56,205 nt of DNA, from contig JAGVXI010000009.1 of assembly GCA_018303855.1 (NCBI GenBank), forward strand, positions 1-56,205, given 5' to 3'. The notes beneath the pieces are model-generated. The model was not told the origin of the DNA, made no database searches, and worked only from the letters and a program-made list of their open reading frames with translations. Of this stretch, positions 15,577 to 25,021 are shown piece by piece. Both the position numbers and the translations under genes were made by a program. This DNA comes from Candidatus Pacearchaeota archaeon (lineage in GTDB: Archaea > Nanobdellota > Nanobdellia > Pacearchaeales > GW2011-AR1). How positions within the stretch are numbered: the first letter of the stretch is position 1; each line of letters begins with the position of its first letter.

Positions 15577-18500
15577 ATGGTTAAAAAAAATCAGCATTTA
15601 ATAGTAAAGAAATATCTAGAGGGGCATTCATTAGTTGAATCAAACATAACTTCTTTTAATAACTTTATTGATGTTAGAATGCAGGAAATTGTTTATGAAA
15701 TCGCTGAAACAATAAACAATGAAGATTTTGAAATAACGCTCGGCAAAATAGAAATCGGCAAACCAGTTGTTACAGAAGCTGATGGCTCTACATCCAGCAT
15801 AATCCCTGCTGAAGCTCGTTTAAGAAATCTAACATATTCTGCTCCTATTACACTCGAGATAACTGTAAGAAAAGATAATCAGACTGACAACCAAACAGTT
15901 GAAATTGGTAAAATCCCTGTTATGGTAAAAAGCAAGATATGCAATACCCACGGCATGTCAAAAGAAGAGATGATAAAAAATTATAATGACCCTCTTGACA
16001 GCGGGGGGTATTTTATCATAAATGGAAATGAAAGAGTTATGGTTATGGCTGAAGATTTGGCAGAAAACCAGCCGTTTATTGAAGAGGATAATAGCGGCGA
16101 GTTAAGATTAAGGCTATTCTCACTAAAAGGGACATACAGAATCCCTGTATCAATTTCTGAAGCTAAAAATGGGATATTAGAAGTCTCGTTTTCAAGATTT
16201 AAAAATCTGCCAGCACTGGTTATGTTTAAATCCCTTGGGTTAACCAAAGAATCTGATATCTCAAAGCTTATAGGAAAAGAAACAGACAGTCTTGTCGTTA
16301 ATCTTTACGAATTTTCAAGCATAGCCACACCAGAAGATGCAATGATGTATATTGCTGAAAAAGGCTCTTTGCAAGGAACAAAAAAAGAAATGCTGGACAG
16401 GGTAAAACAAAGAATTGACTCTTATTTATTTCCTCATATTGGAACAAAAAAAGAGGACAGAATGAAAAAAGCAGTAACTTTATGCAAATTAATAAAACAA
16501 TTTTTAATCGCAAAAGAAAATTCCAAGTTAAGAACAGACAAAGACCATTATGCTAATAAAAGAGTGAGGCTTTCTGGAGATTTGTTAGCAAGCTTATTCA
16601 GAGTTAATCTTGGAATTCTAATAAGGGATATCCAGTATTCTCTGCAAAAATCATCTAAGAGAAAAAAATTTTATTCAATTAAAACAATCGCAAAATCAAC
16701 GCTGTTTAGCCATCGTGTTGAAAGTGCAATTGCTACTGGTTCATGGACAGGTGAAAGATCTGGAATTACCCAAAATATGGACAAAACAAATTATCTTGCA
16801 ACTGTATCTCAATTGCAAAGAGTTTCCAGTATGCTTCCTGGCGAGCAAGAAAATTTCATGGCTCGTACACTTCACCCAACGCATTATGGACGATTTTGCC
16901 CTATTGAAACTCCAGAAGGAACAGAGATAGGATTAAGAAAAAACCTTTCAATTCTCTGCCAGATATCAACAAGAATTGAGCTCGAGCACGACAAATTCCT
17001 AAAATCTTTAGAAGAATTTGGATTAGACAAAGCAGGAATAGACGGCTCTGAGATTTTCATGAACGGAACATTTATTGGCTCTGTTAAAAATCCAGATGAA
17101 TTTGTCAGGCATATCCGAGAAAAAAGAAGAGGAAATGAATTGCCTGTGCAACTTAATGTTAGAAATGACAAAATTATGCAGACAGTTATTATTTCAACAG
17201 ACCCGGGAAGAGCATTAAGACCTTTAATTATAGTTGACAATGGCGCTTCAAAATTAAAAAATGAGCATCTTTTAGCATTAGAAGAAGGTAGCATGAAATG
17301 GGATGATTTAATTAAACAAGGAATAATTGAATATTTAGATGCAGCTGAAGAGGAAAATTGTTTGGTTGCTTTATATGAAGAAGAAATTACTCCAGAGCAT
17401 ACTCACTTGGAAATTGACCCTATTGATCTATTTGGAGTTGTTACTTCTCTTGTTCCCTATGCAAATCATGACCAAAGCTCGAGATTAAACAGAGGAAGTA
17501 AAACACAAAAACAAGCATTGGGATTATATGCTGCAAATTATCACTGCAGGCTTGATACAGATGTTTCTGTTTTGGAATACCCTCAAAAGCCAGTTGTGAG
17601 AAGTTTTGTATATGATACTTTAAACACCTATCCTGCTGGGCAAAATCTTGTTGTAGCAGTCATAACATATGAAGGGTATAATATGGAAGATGCTCTGGTT
17701 TTAAATAAGGGAAGCGTTGATAGAGGAGTTGGAAGAAGTTATTATTTCCGTCCTTACAGTACAAAGGAAATGAATTACGCTGGGGGGCTTAAAGATGAGA
17801 TTGCAATTCCAGAAAAAGATGCATCTGGTTATAGGCTGGAGTCAAGCTACAGATTCTTAGATAATGATGGGGTGGTATATCCTGAAGCAGAAATTAATGA
17901 AAGTGAAGTTTTGATTGGAAAAATGTCTCCTCCAAAATTCCTTTCAGAAGCAAGAGAAATTTCAATTAAAGCAAAAAAAGAAGCTAGTATCACTATGAGG
18001 CAGGAAGAAAAAGGAATTGTTGATTCTGTTTTTATAACAGAAGATGGAGAAGGCAACAAAATTATACAGGTTAAAACAAGAGACCAAAGGCTTCCTGAAA
18101 TTGGGGACAAATTTGCAACTTCACACGGGCAAAAGGGTATTATTGGTTTAATTGTTCCGGAAGAAGATATCCCATTCACAACAAGCGGAATTAAACCGGA
18201 TATTATTTTTAATCCGCATGGTTTGCCAAGCCGTATGACTGTGGGCTATCTTCTTGAACTACTTGCTGGAAAAGTTGGATGCGTAAGCGGAGAAGTTATA
18301 GACGGAACTCCTTTTTCTGGGAAAAACAAAGGAGAATTAGAAGGTCAGTTGAAGAGCTTAGGTTTTAGATTTGATGGAAAAGAAACAATGTATGATGGCA
18401 TAACAGGCAAAAGAATGGATGCCAAAATATTTGTAGGAAATTTGTATTATCTAAAATTAAAATATATGGTGAGCAACAAAATTCATGGCAGATCCTCTGG

Positions 18501-18834
18501 AAAGATTGCACTATTAACGCGTCAGCCAATAGAAGGAAGATCAAGAGGTGGAGCATTAAGGCTTGGAGAAATGGAACAGCAGGCTTTAGTTGCTCATGGA
18601 GCTTCACTTCTTCTTAAAGAAAGATATGATTCAGATAAAGTTTTATTGCATATTTGCACAAAATGCGGCTCAATTGCAGTAGAAGACACAATAAGAAACA
18701 AAATCACCTGCCCTATTTGTCAAAGTGATGATACAGAACCCATTGAAATTTCATATGCATTTAAATTGCTGATGGAAGAGCTACAGGGCTTGCACATCCA
18801 TACAGCTTTTGAATTAAAGAATAAATATGAATAA
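15577..18834 (+). CDS. rpoB: RNA polymerase subunit B (unsplit)
   Basis: 1085 residues covering both B'' and B' parts, so the subunit is not split. Visible blocks include the N-terminal lobe with DPLDSGGYFIINGNE, the fork/RxxxPGE region around RTLHPTHYGRFCPIETPEG, GYNMEDALVLN, GQKGIIG near the active centre, GRSRGGALRLGEMEQ, and a C-terminal zinc ribbon with CTKCG and CPIC. It forms the second-largest part of the catalytic centre. Upstream (15500-15553) there is a 17-codon mini-ORF of doubtful meaning. A 282-nt gap separates it from rpoA. Confidence 0.97.
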   Translation: MVKKNQHLIVKKYLEGHSLVESNITSFNNFIDVRMQEIVYEIAETINNEDFEITLGKIEIGKPVVTEADGSTSSIIPAEARLRNLTYSAPITLEITVRKDNQTDNQTVEIGKIPVMVKSKICNTHGMSKEEMIKNYNDPLDSGGYFIINGNERVMVMAEDLAENQPFIEEDNSGELRLRLFSLKGTYRIPVSISEAKNGILEVSFSRFKNLPALVMFKSLGLTKESDISKLIGKETDSLVVNLYEFSSIATPEDAMMYIAEKGSLQGTKKEMLDRVKQRIDSYLFPHIGTKKEDRMKKAVTLCKLIKQFLIAKENSKLRTDKDHYANKRVRLSGDLLASLFRVNLGILIRDIQYSLQKSSKRKKFYSIKTIAKSTLFSHRVESAIATGSWTGERSGITQNMDKTNYLATVSQLQRVSSMLPGEQENFMARTLHPTHYGRFCPIETPEGTEIGLRKNLSILCQISTRIELEHDKFLKSLEEFGLDKAGIDGSEIFMNGTFIGSVKNPDEFVRHIREKRRGNELPVQLNVRNDKIMQTVIISTDPGRALRPLIIVDNGASKLKNEHLLALEEGSMKWDDLIKQGIIEYLDAAEEENCLVALYEEEITPEHTHLEIDPIDLFGVVTSLVPYANHDQSSRLNRGSKTQKQALGLYAANYHCRLDTDVSVLEYPQKPVVRSFVYDTLNTYPAGQNLVVAVITYEGYNMEDALVLNKGSVDRGVGRSYYFRPYSTKEMNYAGGLKDEIAIPEKDASGYRLESSYRFLDNDGVVYPEAEINESEVLIGKMSPPKFLSEAREISIKAKKEASITMRQEEKGIVDSVFITEDGEGNKIIQVKTRDQRLPEIGDKFATSHGQKGIIGLIVPEEDIPFTTSGIKPDIIFNPHGLPSRMTVGYLLELLAGKVGCVSGEVIDGTPFSGKNKGELEGQLKSLGFRFDGKETMYDGITGKRMDAKIFVGNLYYLKLKYMVSNKIHGRSSGKIALLTRQPIEGRSRGGALRLGEMEQQALVAHGASLLLKERYDSDKVLLHICTKCGSIAVEDTIRNKITCPICQSDDTEPIEISYAFKLLMEELQGLHIHTAFELKNKYE

Positions 18835-18843
18835 TAATTTAAT

Positions 18844-18960
18844 ATGAATGGAATATTAGTTATCAATACAAAAAGCAACATGGAACAAGAAGATATGATA
18901 AATAATAACAAAAGTATGTTTCACAACGTTAAATATCCTTATTCAGCGGTTTACCAGTAA
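18844..18960 (+). CDS. Possible 38-residue ORF between rpoB and rpoA
   Basis: An ATG-to-TAA frame of 38 codons beginning 9 nt after the rpoB stop. The product is polar and Asn/Met-rich and unlike any family I know. Codon use is not informative at this length and it may be chance. I list it because it lies in an otherwise gene-free 282-nt gap that also holds the rpoA mini-ORFs. Confidence 0.2.
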   Translation: MNGILVINTKSNMEQEDMINNNKSMFHNVKYPYSAVYQ

Positions 18961-19004
18961 TTAAAATTACAATAAAACAAATAAAAACAATAAAAAATCA
19001 AGAA

Positions 19005-19100
19005 AAAATGAAACCAGTAAAAATCAAGAAAATTTTTAAGCTTTCATTTTGCATAAAAGCAACAACAAAATGAAACCAGTAAAAATCAAGAAAATTTTTA
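19005..19100 (+). repeat. 34-bp perfect direct repeat before rpoA
   Basis: Two identical 34-bp copies, 19005-19038 and 19067-19100, each containing ATGAAACCAGTAAAAATC. A weaker third copy (ATGAAACTAGTAAGAAA) is the rpoA start itself at 19117. The repeats look like duplications of the gene's own 5' end. Confidence 0.85.
19008..19073 (+). CDS. Leader mini-ORF 1 of rpoA
   Basis: A 21-codon frame starting MKPVKIKKIF, whose TGA (19071-19073) overlaps the ATG of mini-ORF 2 as ATGA. Its first residues resemble the rpoA N-terminus (MKLVRKRI). It may be translated and coupled to the next frame; expression is an inference. Confidence 0.4.
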   Translation: MKPVKIKKIFKLSFCIKATTK

Positions 19101-19120
19101 GAACAAAATTAACAAAATGA
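19070..19120 (+). CDS. Leader mini-ORF 2 of rpoA
   Basis: A 16-codon frame, also beginning MKPVKIKKIF, whose TGA (19118-19120) overlaps the rpoA ATG (19117-19119) as ATGA. The chain mini-ORF 1, mini-ORF 2, rpoA is therefore linked by two 4-nt overlaps, an arrangement fit for termination-reinitiation. Confidence 0.45.
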   Translation: MKPVKIKKIFRTKLTK

Positions 19121-22100
19121 AACTAGTAAGAAAAAGAATAGCAGAATTGAAATTTAGCTTGTTTAGCCCAGAGCAAATTAAGAAAATTTCTGCGGCAAAA
19201 ATTGTAACTCCTGAACTTTATGATATTGATGGTTATCCTGTGGATGGAGGATTAATGGATCTTAGATTGGGAGCTATTGACCCCGGGGTAAGATGTAGGA
19301 CATGCGGAGGAAGGTTAAAAGAATGCTTAGGGCATCCTGGAAGCATTGATTTAGCAAGGCCTGTGATGCACTTGAAGTATATTCCATTAATTGAATTATC
19401 TTTAAGATGTTTTTGCCATGAGTGTGGAAAGTTTTTGTTAAGCGATGAGAATGTAAAAAAATACGGAGCAACAGAAAGAGCAAAAAAAGCCAAGGATATT
19501 AAAAAATGTCTGCATTGCAACGCCAATCACGAAAAAGTCAAACTTGACAAACCAACAAGCTTTTTTATTGGCAAGAAAAGAATTTTTCCTACAGAAATAA
19601 GAGAAATTTTGGTTAAGATACCAAATGAAGAACTGAGAAAAATTGGTGTTAATACCACCACCTGCAGACCAGAATGGGCAATCCTAACTTCATTGCTTGT
19701 TCCTCCAGTAACAGTAAGACCAAGCATTATTCTTGAAACAGGAGAAAGGTCAGAAGATGATTTAACTCACAAACTTTCTGATATTATAAGAGCAAACCAG
19801 AGACTTTGGGAAAACTTGAATGCTGGAGCACCAGAAGTGATTATAGAAGATTTATGGGACTTACTGCAGTTTCATGTTACAACTTTTTTTGACAATACTG
19901 TCGCAAGAATCCCCCCTGCAAGACATAGGAGCGGGCAACCATTAAAAACAATAACAGAAAGAATTAAGGGCAAAGAAGGAAGAATAAGAAAAAATCTTGC
20001 TGGAAAAAGAGTAAATTATTCTGGAAGAACAGTGGTTTCTCCTGACCCATACATGGATATTAATGAAGTTGGAGTGCCATACGAAATCGCTAAAACAATC
20101 ACTGCAGCTGAAACAGTTACTGATTTGAATATTGAAAAACTTAAAAAATTAATTTTGTCTGATGAATACCCAAGTGCAAACTACATTGTCAGACCAGATG
20201 GAAAAAGAAAAAAAATAACTTCTGATTTAAAGGATGAAATAATTAATGAACTTATGCCTGGATACAAAGTTGAAAGGCATTTACAAAATGGGGATCTTGT
20301 CTTATTTAACAGGCACCCAAGCCTTCACAGGGGCAGTTTAATGGCACACTATGTGAAAGTGCTTCCAGGAAAGACATTCAGGCTACACCCTGCTGCAACT
20401 TTTCCATACAACGCAGATTACGACGGTGATGAAATGAATATCCATTCCCCCCAAACAGAAGAGGCTTTAGCTGAAGCAAAAATACTGCTTGATGTGAAAA
20501 AGAATTTAATTTCGCCAAAGAATAACACAAACTGGCTTGGATGCAAATCAGATGCAATAACTGGGAATTATTTATTGAGCATTGGAGAATTCTCAAAAGA
20601 ATACGCTGAGCAAATTTTATACAGGGCTGGAATTGAAAAGCATTTTAACAAAAAAACAGTCTCTGGGTTAGAGATTTTCTCCGGAATAATTCCTAAAATC
20701 AATTTTTCAAACAGCAGTATTAGTATTAAAGACGGCGAGATTACTAGCGGAGTGATAGATAAAACAACATTTGCTGAAGAAGATGGTGAATTAATCAAAG
20801 AACTAGACAAAAAATTTGGAGTAAATGAAACTGTTGAAACAATCCAAAAAATTTTCAGACTTGGAACTGTACACTTAACAGGAAGAGGAATAACTATCTC
20901 TGTTGAAGATTTGGATTTGGAGCAGGATGTTATTAATTCAGCTGATGAAATAATCAAAAAGGCTGAAGAACGGGCGCAGGAAATAGTGCATGCATATAAT
21001 GATGGAACACTAGAAATTATACCAGGAAAAACAAATGAAGAATCAAGGGAAATTAAGATGCTTCAGGTTTTAAATAAAGTCAGGACAGACATCGGAAAAA
21101 TAGTCCAGGAAAAATTTCCAAAGAATAATCCAGTAAGCTACATGATTAAATCAGGAGGGGGAGGAAATATCCTTAATATTACGCAAATGGCTTGCTGTGT
21201 TGGACAACAGGCATTATGGGGCAGAAGAATTGACTTAGGTTATAATGAAAGAACCCTATCATTTTTTAAGAAAGGAGATTTAACTCCAAAAGCACACGGG
21301 TTTATTAAAAGCTCGTTTATAAAAGGATTAAGACCAGATGAATTTTTCTTTGGGGCAATAACAGGAAGAGATAGCCTTATGGACACTGCATTAAGAACGC
21401 CAAAATCAGGCTATTTATACAGAAGACTGGCAAATGCCCTTCAAGATTTAAGAGTAGAATATGACGGAACAATCAGGGACAGCAATAATAAAATTATAGA
21501 ATTCAAATACGGCGATGATGGCATGGATGTTTCAAAATTGCACCTTAATGGAAAATTAGAACCCGGAGAAGCTATAGGGATTATTACTGCACAATCATTT
21601 GGAGAATCCTCCACGCAAATGGCTTTGGATGTTTTCCATTTTGCAGGTGTTCAAGAAATGCAGATTACCCAGGGATTGCCAAGGTTAATTGAAATTTTTG
21701 ACGCCAAAAAAAAGCCATCGTCTCCAAAGATGGAAATTTATCTTGAACCAAGCTATAATAATGAAAAAGAGGCCAAAATTCTTGCTGAAAAAATAAAAGA
21801 GGCAACAGTAAAAGATATTGCTTCTGAAATCTCCCTGGATTTTTCAAATAAAAAAATTGAAATTAAGATTGATGAACATGCATTGAAATTAATACATACA
21901 TCCATGAAAAAAGTTATAGAAAGACTTAATGATGCTGGCTACAAAGTAAGGGAAAAGTCAGATGGAATTAGCCTTAATGCCTCTGAATTTGATTTTAAGG
22001 ATATGTACAAGCTTAAAGAAAAATTGAAAAGGGTGATTATTTCTGGGATAAAAGGCATAAAACAGATTTTAATCGTAAAGAGGGAAAGAGATTTTGTAAT

Positions 22101-22599
22101 CATAACCCTTGGAACAAATATGAAAGATATTTTAGGGCTAAAAGAAGTTAATAAAAACAAAACAATCTCAAATGATTTATACGAGATAGTTGAAGTTTTA
22201 GGAATAGAGGCTGGGCGGCAGATAATCATAAATGAGATACAAAATGTTCTTCAAACTCAGGGGCTTGATATTGATATAAGGCATTTAAAGCTTGTAGCAG
22301 ATGCTATGTCTAACACTGGGGAGATTAAGGGAGTTACAAGGATGGGAATAGTCAGCCAAAAATCTTCGGTTTTGGCAAGGGCAAGTTTTGAAACTCCTGA
22401 TAAACAATTTGTTAATTCTACAATTAAAGGCATAAGGGACAAATTAAGCAGCGTGATTGAAAATATTATTTTAAATCAGCCAGTTCCGATTGGTACGGGC
22501 TTGCCTGGATTGCTTGTAAAGGTTATAGGTCCACTTAAAAAAGCAGAGAGTGAATTAAAGACAGCCACCCAAAAAGTCGTTGAAAAAGCAAATAGATAA
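19117..22599 (+). CDS. rpoA: RNA polymerase subunit A, A' and A'' fused
   Basis: 1160 residues. The A' part has the N-terminal zinc site (CRTCGGRLKECLGHPGSIDL), a further CxxC...CxxC pair and the catalytic NADYDGDEMNIH loop that binds magnesium. The A'' part begins near residue 815 with GEAIGIITAQSFGESSTQM and GLPRLIEIFDAKK. Most archaea encode A' and A'' as two genes; here one continuous frame covers both. It forms the largest piece of RNA polymerase. The start at 19117 follows two overlapping mini-ORFs. A palindromic element lies between it and nusA. Confidence 0.97.
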   Translation: MKLVRKRIAELKFSLFSPEQIKKISAAKIVTPELYDIDGYPVDGGLMDLRLGAIDPGVRCRTCGGRLKECLGHPGSIDLARPVMHLKYIPLIELSLRCFCHECGKFLLSDENVKKYGATERAKKAKDIKKCLHCNANHEKVKLDKPTSFFIGKKRIFPTEIREILVKIPNEELRKIGVNTTTCRPEWAILTSLLVPPVTVRPSIILETGERSEDDLTHKLSDIIRANQRLWENLNAGAPEVIIEDLWDLLQFHVTTFFDNTVARIPPARHRSGQPLKTITERIKGKEGRIRKNLAGKRVNYSGRTVVSPDPYMDINEVGVPYEIAKTITAAETVTDLNIEKLKKLILSDEYPSANYIVRPDGKRKKITSDLKDEIINELMPGYKVERHLQNGDLVLFNRHPSLHRGSLMAHYVKVLPGKTFRLHPAATFPYNADYDGDEMNIHSPQTEEALAEAKILLDVKKNLISPKNNTNWLGCKSDAITGNYLLSIGEFSKEYAEQILYRAGIEKHFNKKTVSGLEIFSGIIPKINFSNSSISIKDGEITSGVIDKTTFAEEDGELIKELDKKFGVNETVETIQKIFRLGTVHLTGRGITISVEDLDLEQDVINSADEIIKKAEERAQEIVHAYNDGTLEIIPGKTNEESREIKMLQVLNKVRTDIGKIVQEKFPKNNPVSYMIKSGGGGNILNITQMACCVGQQALWGRRIDLGYNERTLSFFKKGDLTPKAHGFIKSSFIKGLRPDEFFFGAITGRDSLMDTALRTPKSGYLYRRLANALQDLRVEYDGTIRDSNNKIIEFKYGDDGMDVSKLHLNGKLEPGEAIGIITAQSFGESSTQMALDVFHFAGVQEMQITQGLPRLIEIFDAKKKPSSPKMEIYLEPSYNNEKEAKILAEKIKEATVKDIASEISLDFSNKKIEIKIDEHALKLIHTSMKKVIERLNDAGYKVREKSDGISLNASEFDFKDMYKLKEKLKRVIISGIKGIKQILIVKRERDFVIITLGTNMKDILGLKEVNKNKTISNDLYEIVEVLGIEAGRQIIINEIQNVLQTQGLDIDIRHLKLVADAMSNTGEIKGVTRMGIVSQKSSVLARASFETPDKQFVNSTIKGIRDKLSSVIENIILNQPVPIGTGLPGLLVKVIGPLKKAESELKTATQKVVEKANR

Positions 22600-22715
22600 C
22601 AACTTTTTGTAATAGGATGGTATATTTAATACTGAGATGCAACAACTTGTATATGCAATATAACTTTTTAATACATAACAATTAAAGATAACTCCAAAGT
22701 TTAATCAATTTATCA

Positions 22716-22832
22716 AAAAGTCCTTGTGTTTTACCACACCTTAAAAGGTGTGGTTTGTTTGGACTTTTGGATGCTCAAGATTGCATTCATCCATGCTCTA
22801 AAGAGCATGGTTTTCTGCATTGGCAATCTTGA
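22716..22832. mobile_element. Palindromic two-hairpin element, copy C (best preserved)
   Basis: Outer arms AAAAGTCC (22716-22723)/GGACTTTT (22761-22768) enclose ACCACACC/GGTGTGGT (22733-22754). Outer arms CAAGATTGC (22776-22784)/GCAATCTTG (22823-22831) enclose a perfect CCATGCTCTAAAGAGCATGG hairpin (22791-22810). It lies in the gap of about 400 nt between rpoA and nusA; the rest of that gap has only short AT-rich mini-ORFs. No transposase is present. Confidence 0.65.
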
Positions 22833-22996
22833 CATAATAAATCAAACAAAAATGTTTAAATATCCATTGTTTCTCTCATTTTCAATTCAAGAAAAATAAA
22901 TAAAGTTAAAAATAAGGTGATGACTAAACTATAAATGTAAAATGTTAAATAAGGTTGAGGATGTTATCAATTAACAGAATAAATCAGTAAAACAAG

Positions 22997-23413
22997 ATGA
23001 CAAGCACATTAGATATGCAGCATATGAGGTACATTAATCTATTTGAAAAATTTTCAAATATTAGTACAAGGCACTGTTTTGATTATAATGATGCGATAAC
23101 ATTCGCTGTTCCTAAACATCTTGTTTCAAAAGCAATCGGAAAAAATGGGGTTAATGTAAAAAAATTAAATGAAATTCTTGGCAGGAAAATAAAAATTATT
23201 CCTGTTCCTGAAGACATAAACGATGTCAAAGAGTTTCTTGGAGCAATTGTCAGCCCTGTTCATTTTAAGGATTTACAAACAAATGATAATGAGATAATTA
23301 TTAATGCAGGTGCTGAAAGCAAAGCAGCCCTTATTGGAAGGAATAGGAGGAGGCTGATTGAACTGCAGAAAATTGCCAAAGCTTATTTTGGAAAAGAATT
23401 GAGGATTGTTTGA
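22997..23413 (+). CDS. nusA: NusA-like KH-domain transcription termination factor
   Basis: 138 residues, the size of archaeal NusA, which consists only of two KH RNA-binding domains. The first has VSKAIGKNGVNVKKLNEILGRKIKII with the GxxG loop (GKNG). The second has ALIGRNRRRLIELQKIAKAYFG with GRNR. It binds RNA and probably modulates transcription elongation. Its position after the polymerase genes and before uS12 is the standard archaeal arrangement. The N-terminal 25 residues or so are an extra helix. Confidence 0.92.
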   Translation: MTSTLDMQHMRYINLFEKFSNISTRHCFDYNDAITFAVPKHLVSKAIGKNGVNVKKLNEILGRKIKIIPVPEDINDVKEFLGAIVSPVHFKDLQTNDNEIIINAGAESKAALIGRNRRRLIELQKIAKAYFGKELRIV

Positions 23414-23419
23414 AAACAT

Positions 23420-23977
23420 ATGATAAACGGAAAAACCGTAATTGCTGAAGTGAAAACACAGTCTCCTTTTTTGTTTAGTTCTCCTAAAAGTTGGAATGAA
23501 CTATTTGATATTGCTAATAATTTTGGGGATATAATTTCTATACATACAGATAGTTGTTGGGGTGGAAGTTTTAATCTACTAAAAAAAGCAAGGAAATTAA
23601 CTAAAAAACCCATACTTGCGAAAGGACTTCATAAAAATAACTCTGAAATTGAAAAATCTATTGAACTTGGTGCTGACTTGGTTTTAGTTGTGGGGAGATT
23701 ACCACATATTCACAAAGAAAAATGTTTAATTGAACCATTAAATCTTAAGGAACTTAAAAGAATTCCAGAAGATTTTAAAGTGGTTTGGAATTCCAGAGAT
23801 TTATCCAATGGAAAGATGAAAAAAGAAACTTTTAAAGATGCAAGAAAAATCTGGAAAGGATGATTATGCCAAGCCGGTAACATTAACTCAATTAAGGATA
23901 TAGAAAAAGATGCAAATGCCATACTTGTTGGTAGCAACCTAATAAATTTTATAGAAAGCTGTAAGAAACCTTTTTAA
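23420..23977 (+). pseudogene. TrpC-like (indole-3-glycerol phosphate synthase family) gene with in-frame TGA
   Basis: The first 147 codons give a beta/alpha-barrel protein with IGPS-like blocks: VIAEVKTQSPF at strand 1, ISIHTDSCWGGS, PILAKGLH and VVWNSRDLS. A TGA at 23861-23863 stops it. In the same frame 37 more codons continue the family pattern (CQAGNI, then ANAILVGSNLINF, the phosphate-site helix) and end with TAA at 23975-23977. The TGA is where a Trp (TGG) would fit. Likely a recent nonsense mutation; the 147-residue product would lack the last part of the barrel. No other trp gene is in the window. Confidence 0.7.
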
Positions 23978-24076
23978 ACTAACTTCCTCCATTAACATTT
24001 AACAAAGCTGGTCAGTTAAGTTTAAAAACATACTTAAGATTTTTAATATACACCTGATTATTTAATATAAGTAAAA

Positions 24077-24499
24077 ATGGGACTGAAAAACGCAAAAAAA
24101 TTAATTAAGGATAGGAAAAAGTTCAGATGGAAAGACAGGCATTATATAGTTAAAACTCTGAATTTATATGCAAAATCTGACCCACTGGAAGGAGCTAATC
24201 AGGCAAAGGGCATTGTACTTAAAAAAATCCAAAAAGAAGCTAAACAACCAAATTCTGCAATGAGAAAATGCTGTAAAATTCAGCTTATTAAAAACGCAAA
24301 GCAAGTTACTGCATTTATCCCTGGAAATCTCGCACAAAGATTTATCGATGAGCATGATGAAGTTATGATTGAAAGAATTGGCGGGAAGCAGGGAAGAAGC
24401 AAAGGCGATATTCCTGGCGTTAGATTCAAGGTAATTAAAGTAAATGACCAGCCATTAGACAGATTATGGATGGGCAAGATTGAGAAAGGTAGACGTTGA
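24077..24499 (+). CDS. rps12: Small ribosomal subunit protein uS12
   Basis: 140 residues, the archaeal length. It contains [18 protein letters not shown], the decoding-site loop characteristic of uS12, and [18 protein letters not shown] near the C-terminus. It sits at the decoding centre of the small subunit. A TATA-like TTTAATATA about 25 nt before the ATG suggests its own start. It normally lies next to uS7, but here a 155-residue unknown gene stands between them. Confidence 0.97.
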   Translation: MGLKNAKKLIKDRKKFRWKDRHYIVKTLNLYAKSDPLEGANQAKGIVLKKIQKEAKQPNSAMRKCCKIQLIKNAKQVTAFIPGNLAQRFIDEHDEVMIERIGGKQGRSKGDIPGVRFKVIKVNDQPLDRLWMGKIEKGRR

Positions 24500-24552
24500 A
24501 AATGAAACATTTTCAAGCATGTAAATTTCAGAGGAAATTCAAATAAGGTAAA

Positions 24553-25020
24553 ATGGGAGAAGAAACACTTTTGACAAGAGAAATGAACCTCCTACATAGT
24601 TTGTATAATCATTTAGTCATAGATAAAAAAACCCCTGGAATGTTTAGAGAAATTTACTATAACGGAGTCACCAACAATCAATGGGATTTTGACAGTGTAG
24701 CTGGTTTAGAGAAAAAATCATTAGTTAGCGTTAGTAAAACTTTAATACAGGCGGGAATTGTTTGCTTAGATTTAACAGAACAGGGAATTAAACACGCAGA
24801 AGAAAAAGCTATTTTAACTGAAGAAATAAAAGGATTATTGCAAAGAATTACTAAAAGTTTTATAGGAGCAGTAGATGATGAGGTAACAGTTTCTTTAATT
24901 AAAAATAAAATAGGGTGTAATATAAAGATGGATACACCTTTTGGAGTGCATTATCTTTTCCCAGAAATGACTGATGAAAAAAAAGCAACAGATAAATATA
25001 ACACTTTAACAAAAAAATAA
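24553..25020 (+). CDS. Hypothetical protein inserted between uS12 and uS7
   Basis: 155 soluble residues I do not recognise. The middle looks like a winged-helix-type helical region (GLEKKSLVSVSKTLIQAG, then LDLTEQGIKHAEEKAIL), followed by mixed strands ending GVHYLFPEMT. Its stop is 1 nt before the uS7 ATG, so it is in the operon and probably coupled to uS7 translation. It may be a lineage-specific regulator or ribosome-associated factor; context alone suggests this. Confidence 0.6.
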   Translation: MGEETLLTREMNLLHSLYNHLVIDKKTPGMFREIYYNGVTNNQWDFDSVAGLEKKSLVSVSKTLIQAGIVCLDLTEQGIKHAEEKAILTEEIKGLLQRITKSFIGAVDDEVTVSLIKNKIGCNIKMDTPFGVHYLFPEMTDEKKATDKYNTLTKK

Positions 25021-25021
25021 A

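Noticed and set aside
16884-17294. 136-residue minus-strand ORF inside rpoB
   Set aside because: Lies wholly within rpoB on the other strand and shows no recognisable domain.
20568-20957. 129-residue minus-strand ORF inside rpoA
   Set aside because: Shadow of rpoA with low-complexity Ser/Ile/Leu composition.
23863-23977. Alternative genetic code with TGA read as an amino acid
   Set aside because: TGA ends other intact genes here (for example target 1, rpoA mini-ORFs and NusA), so the single in-frame TGA is better explained as a mutation.
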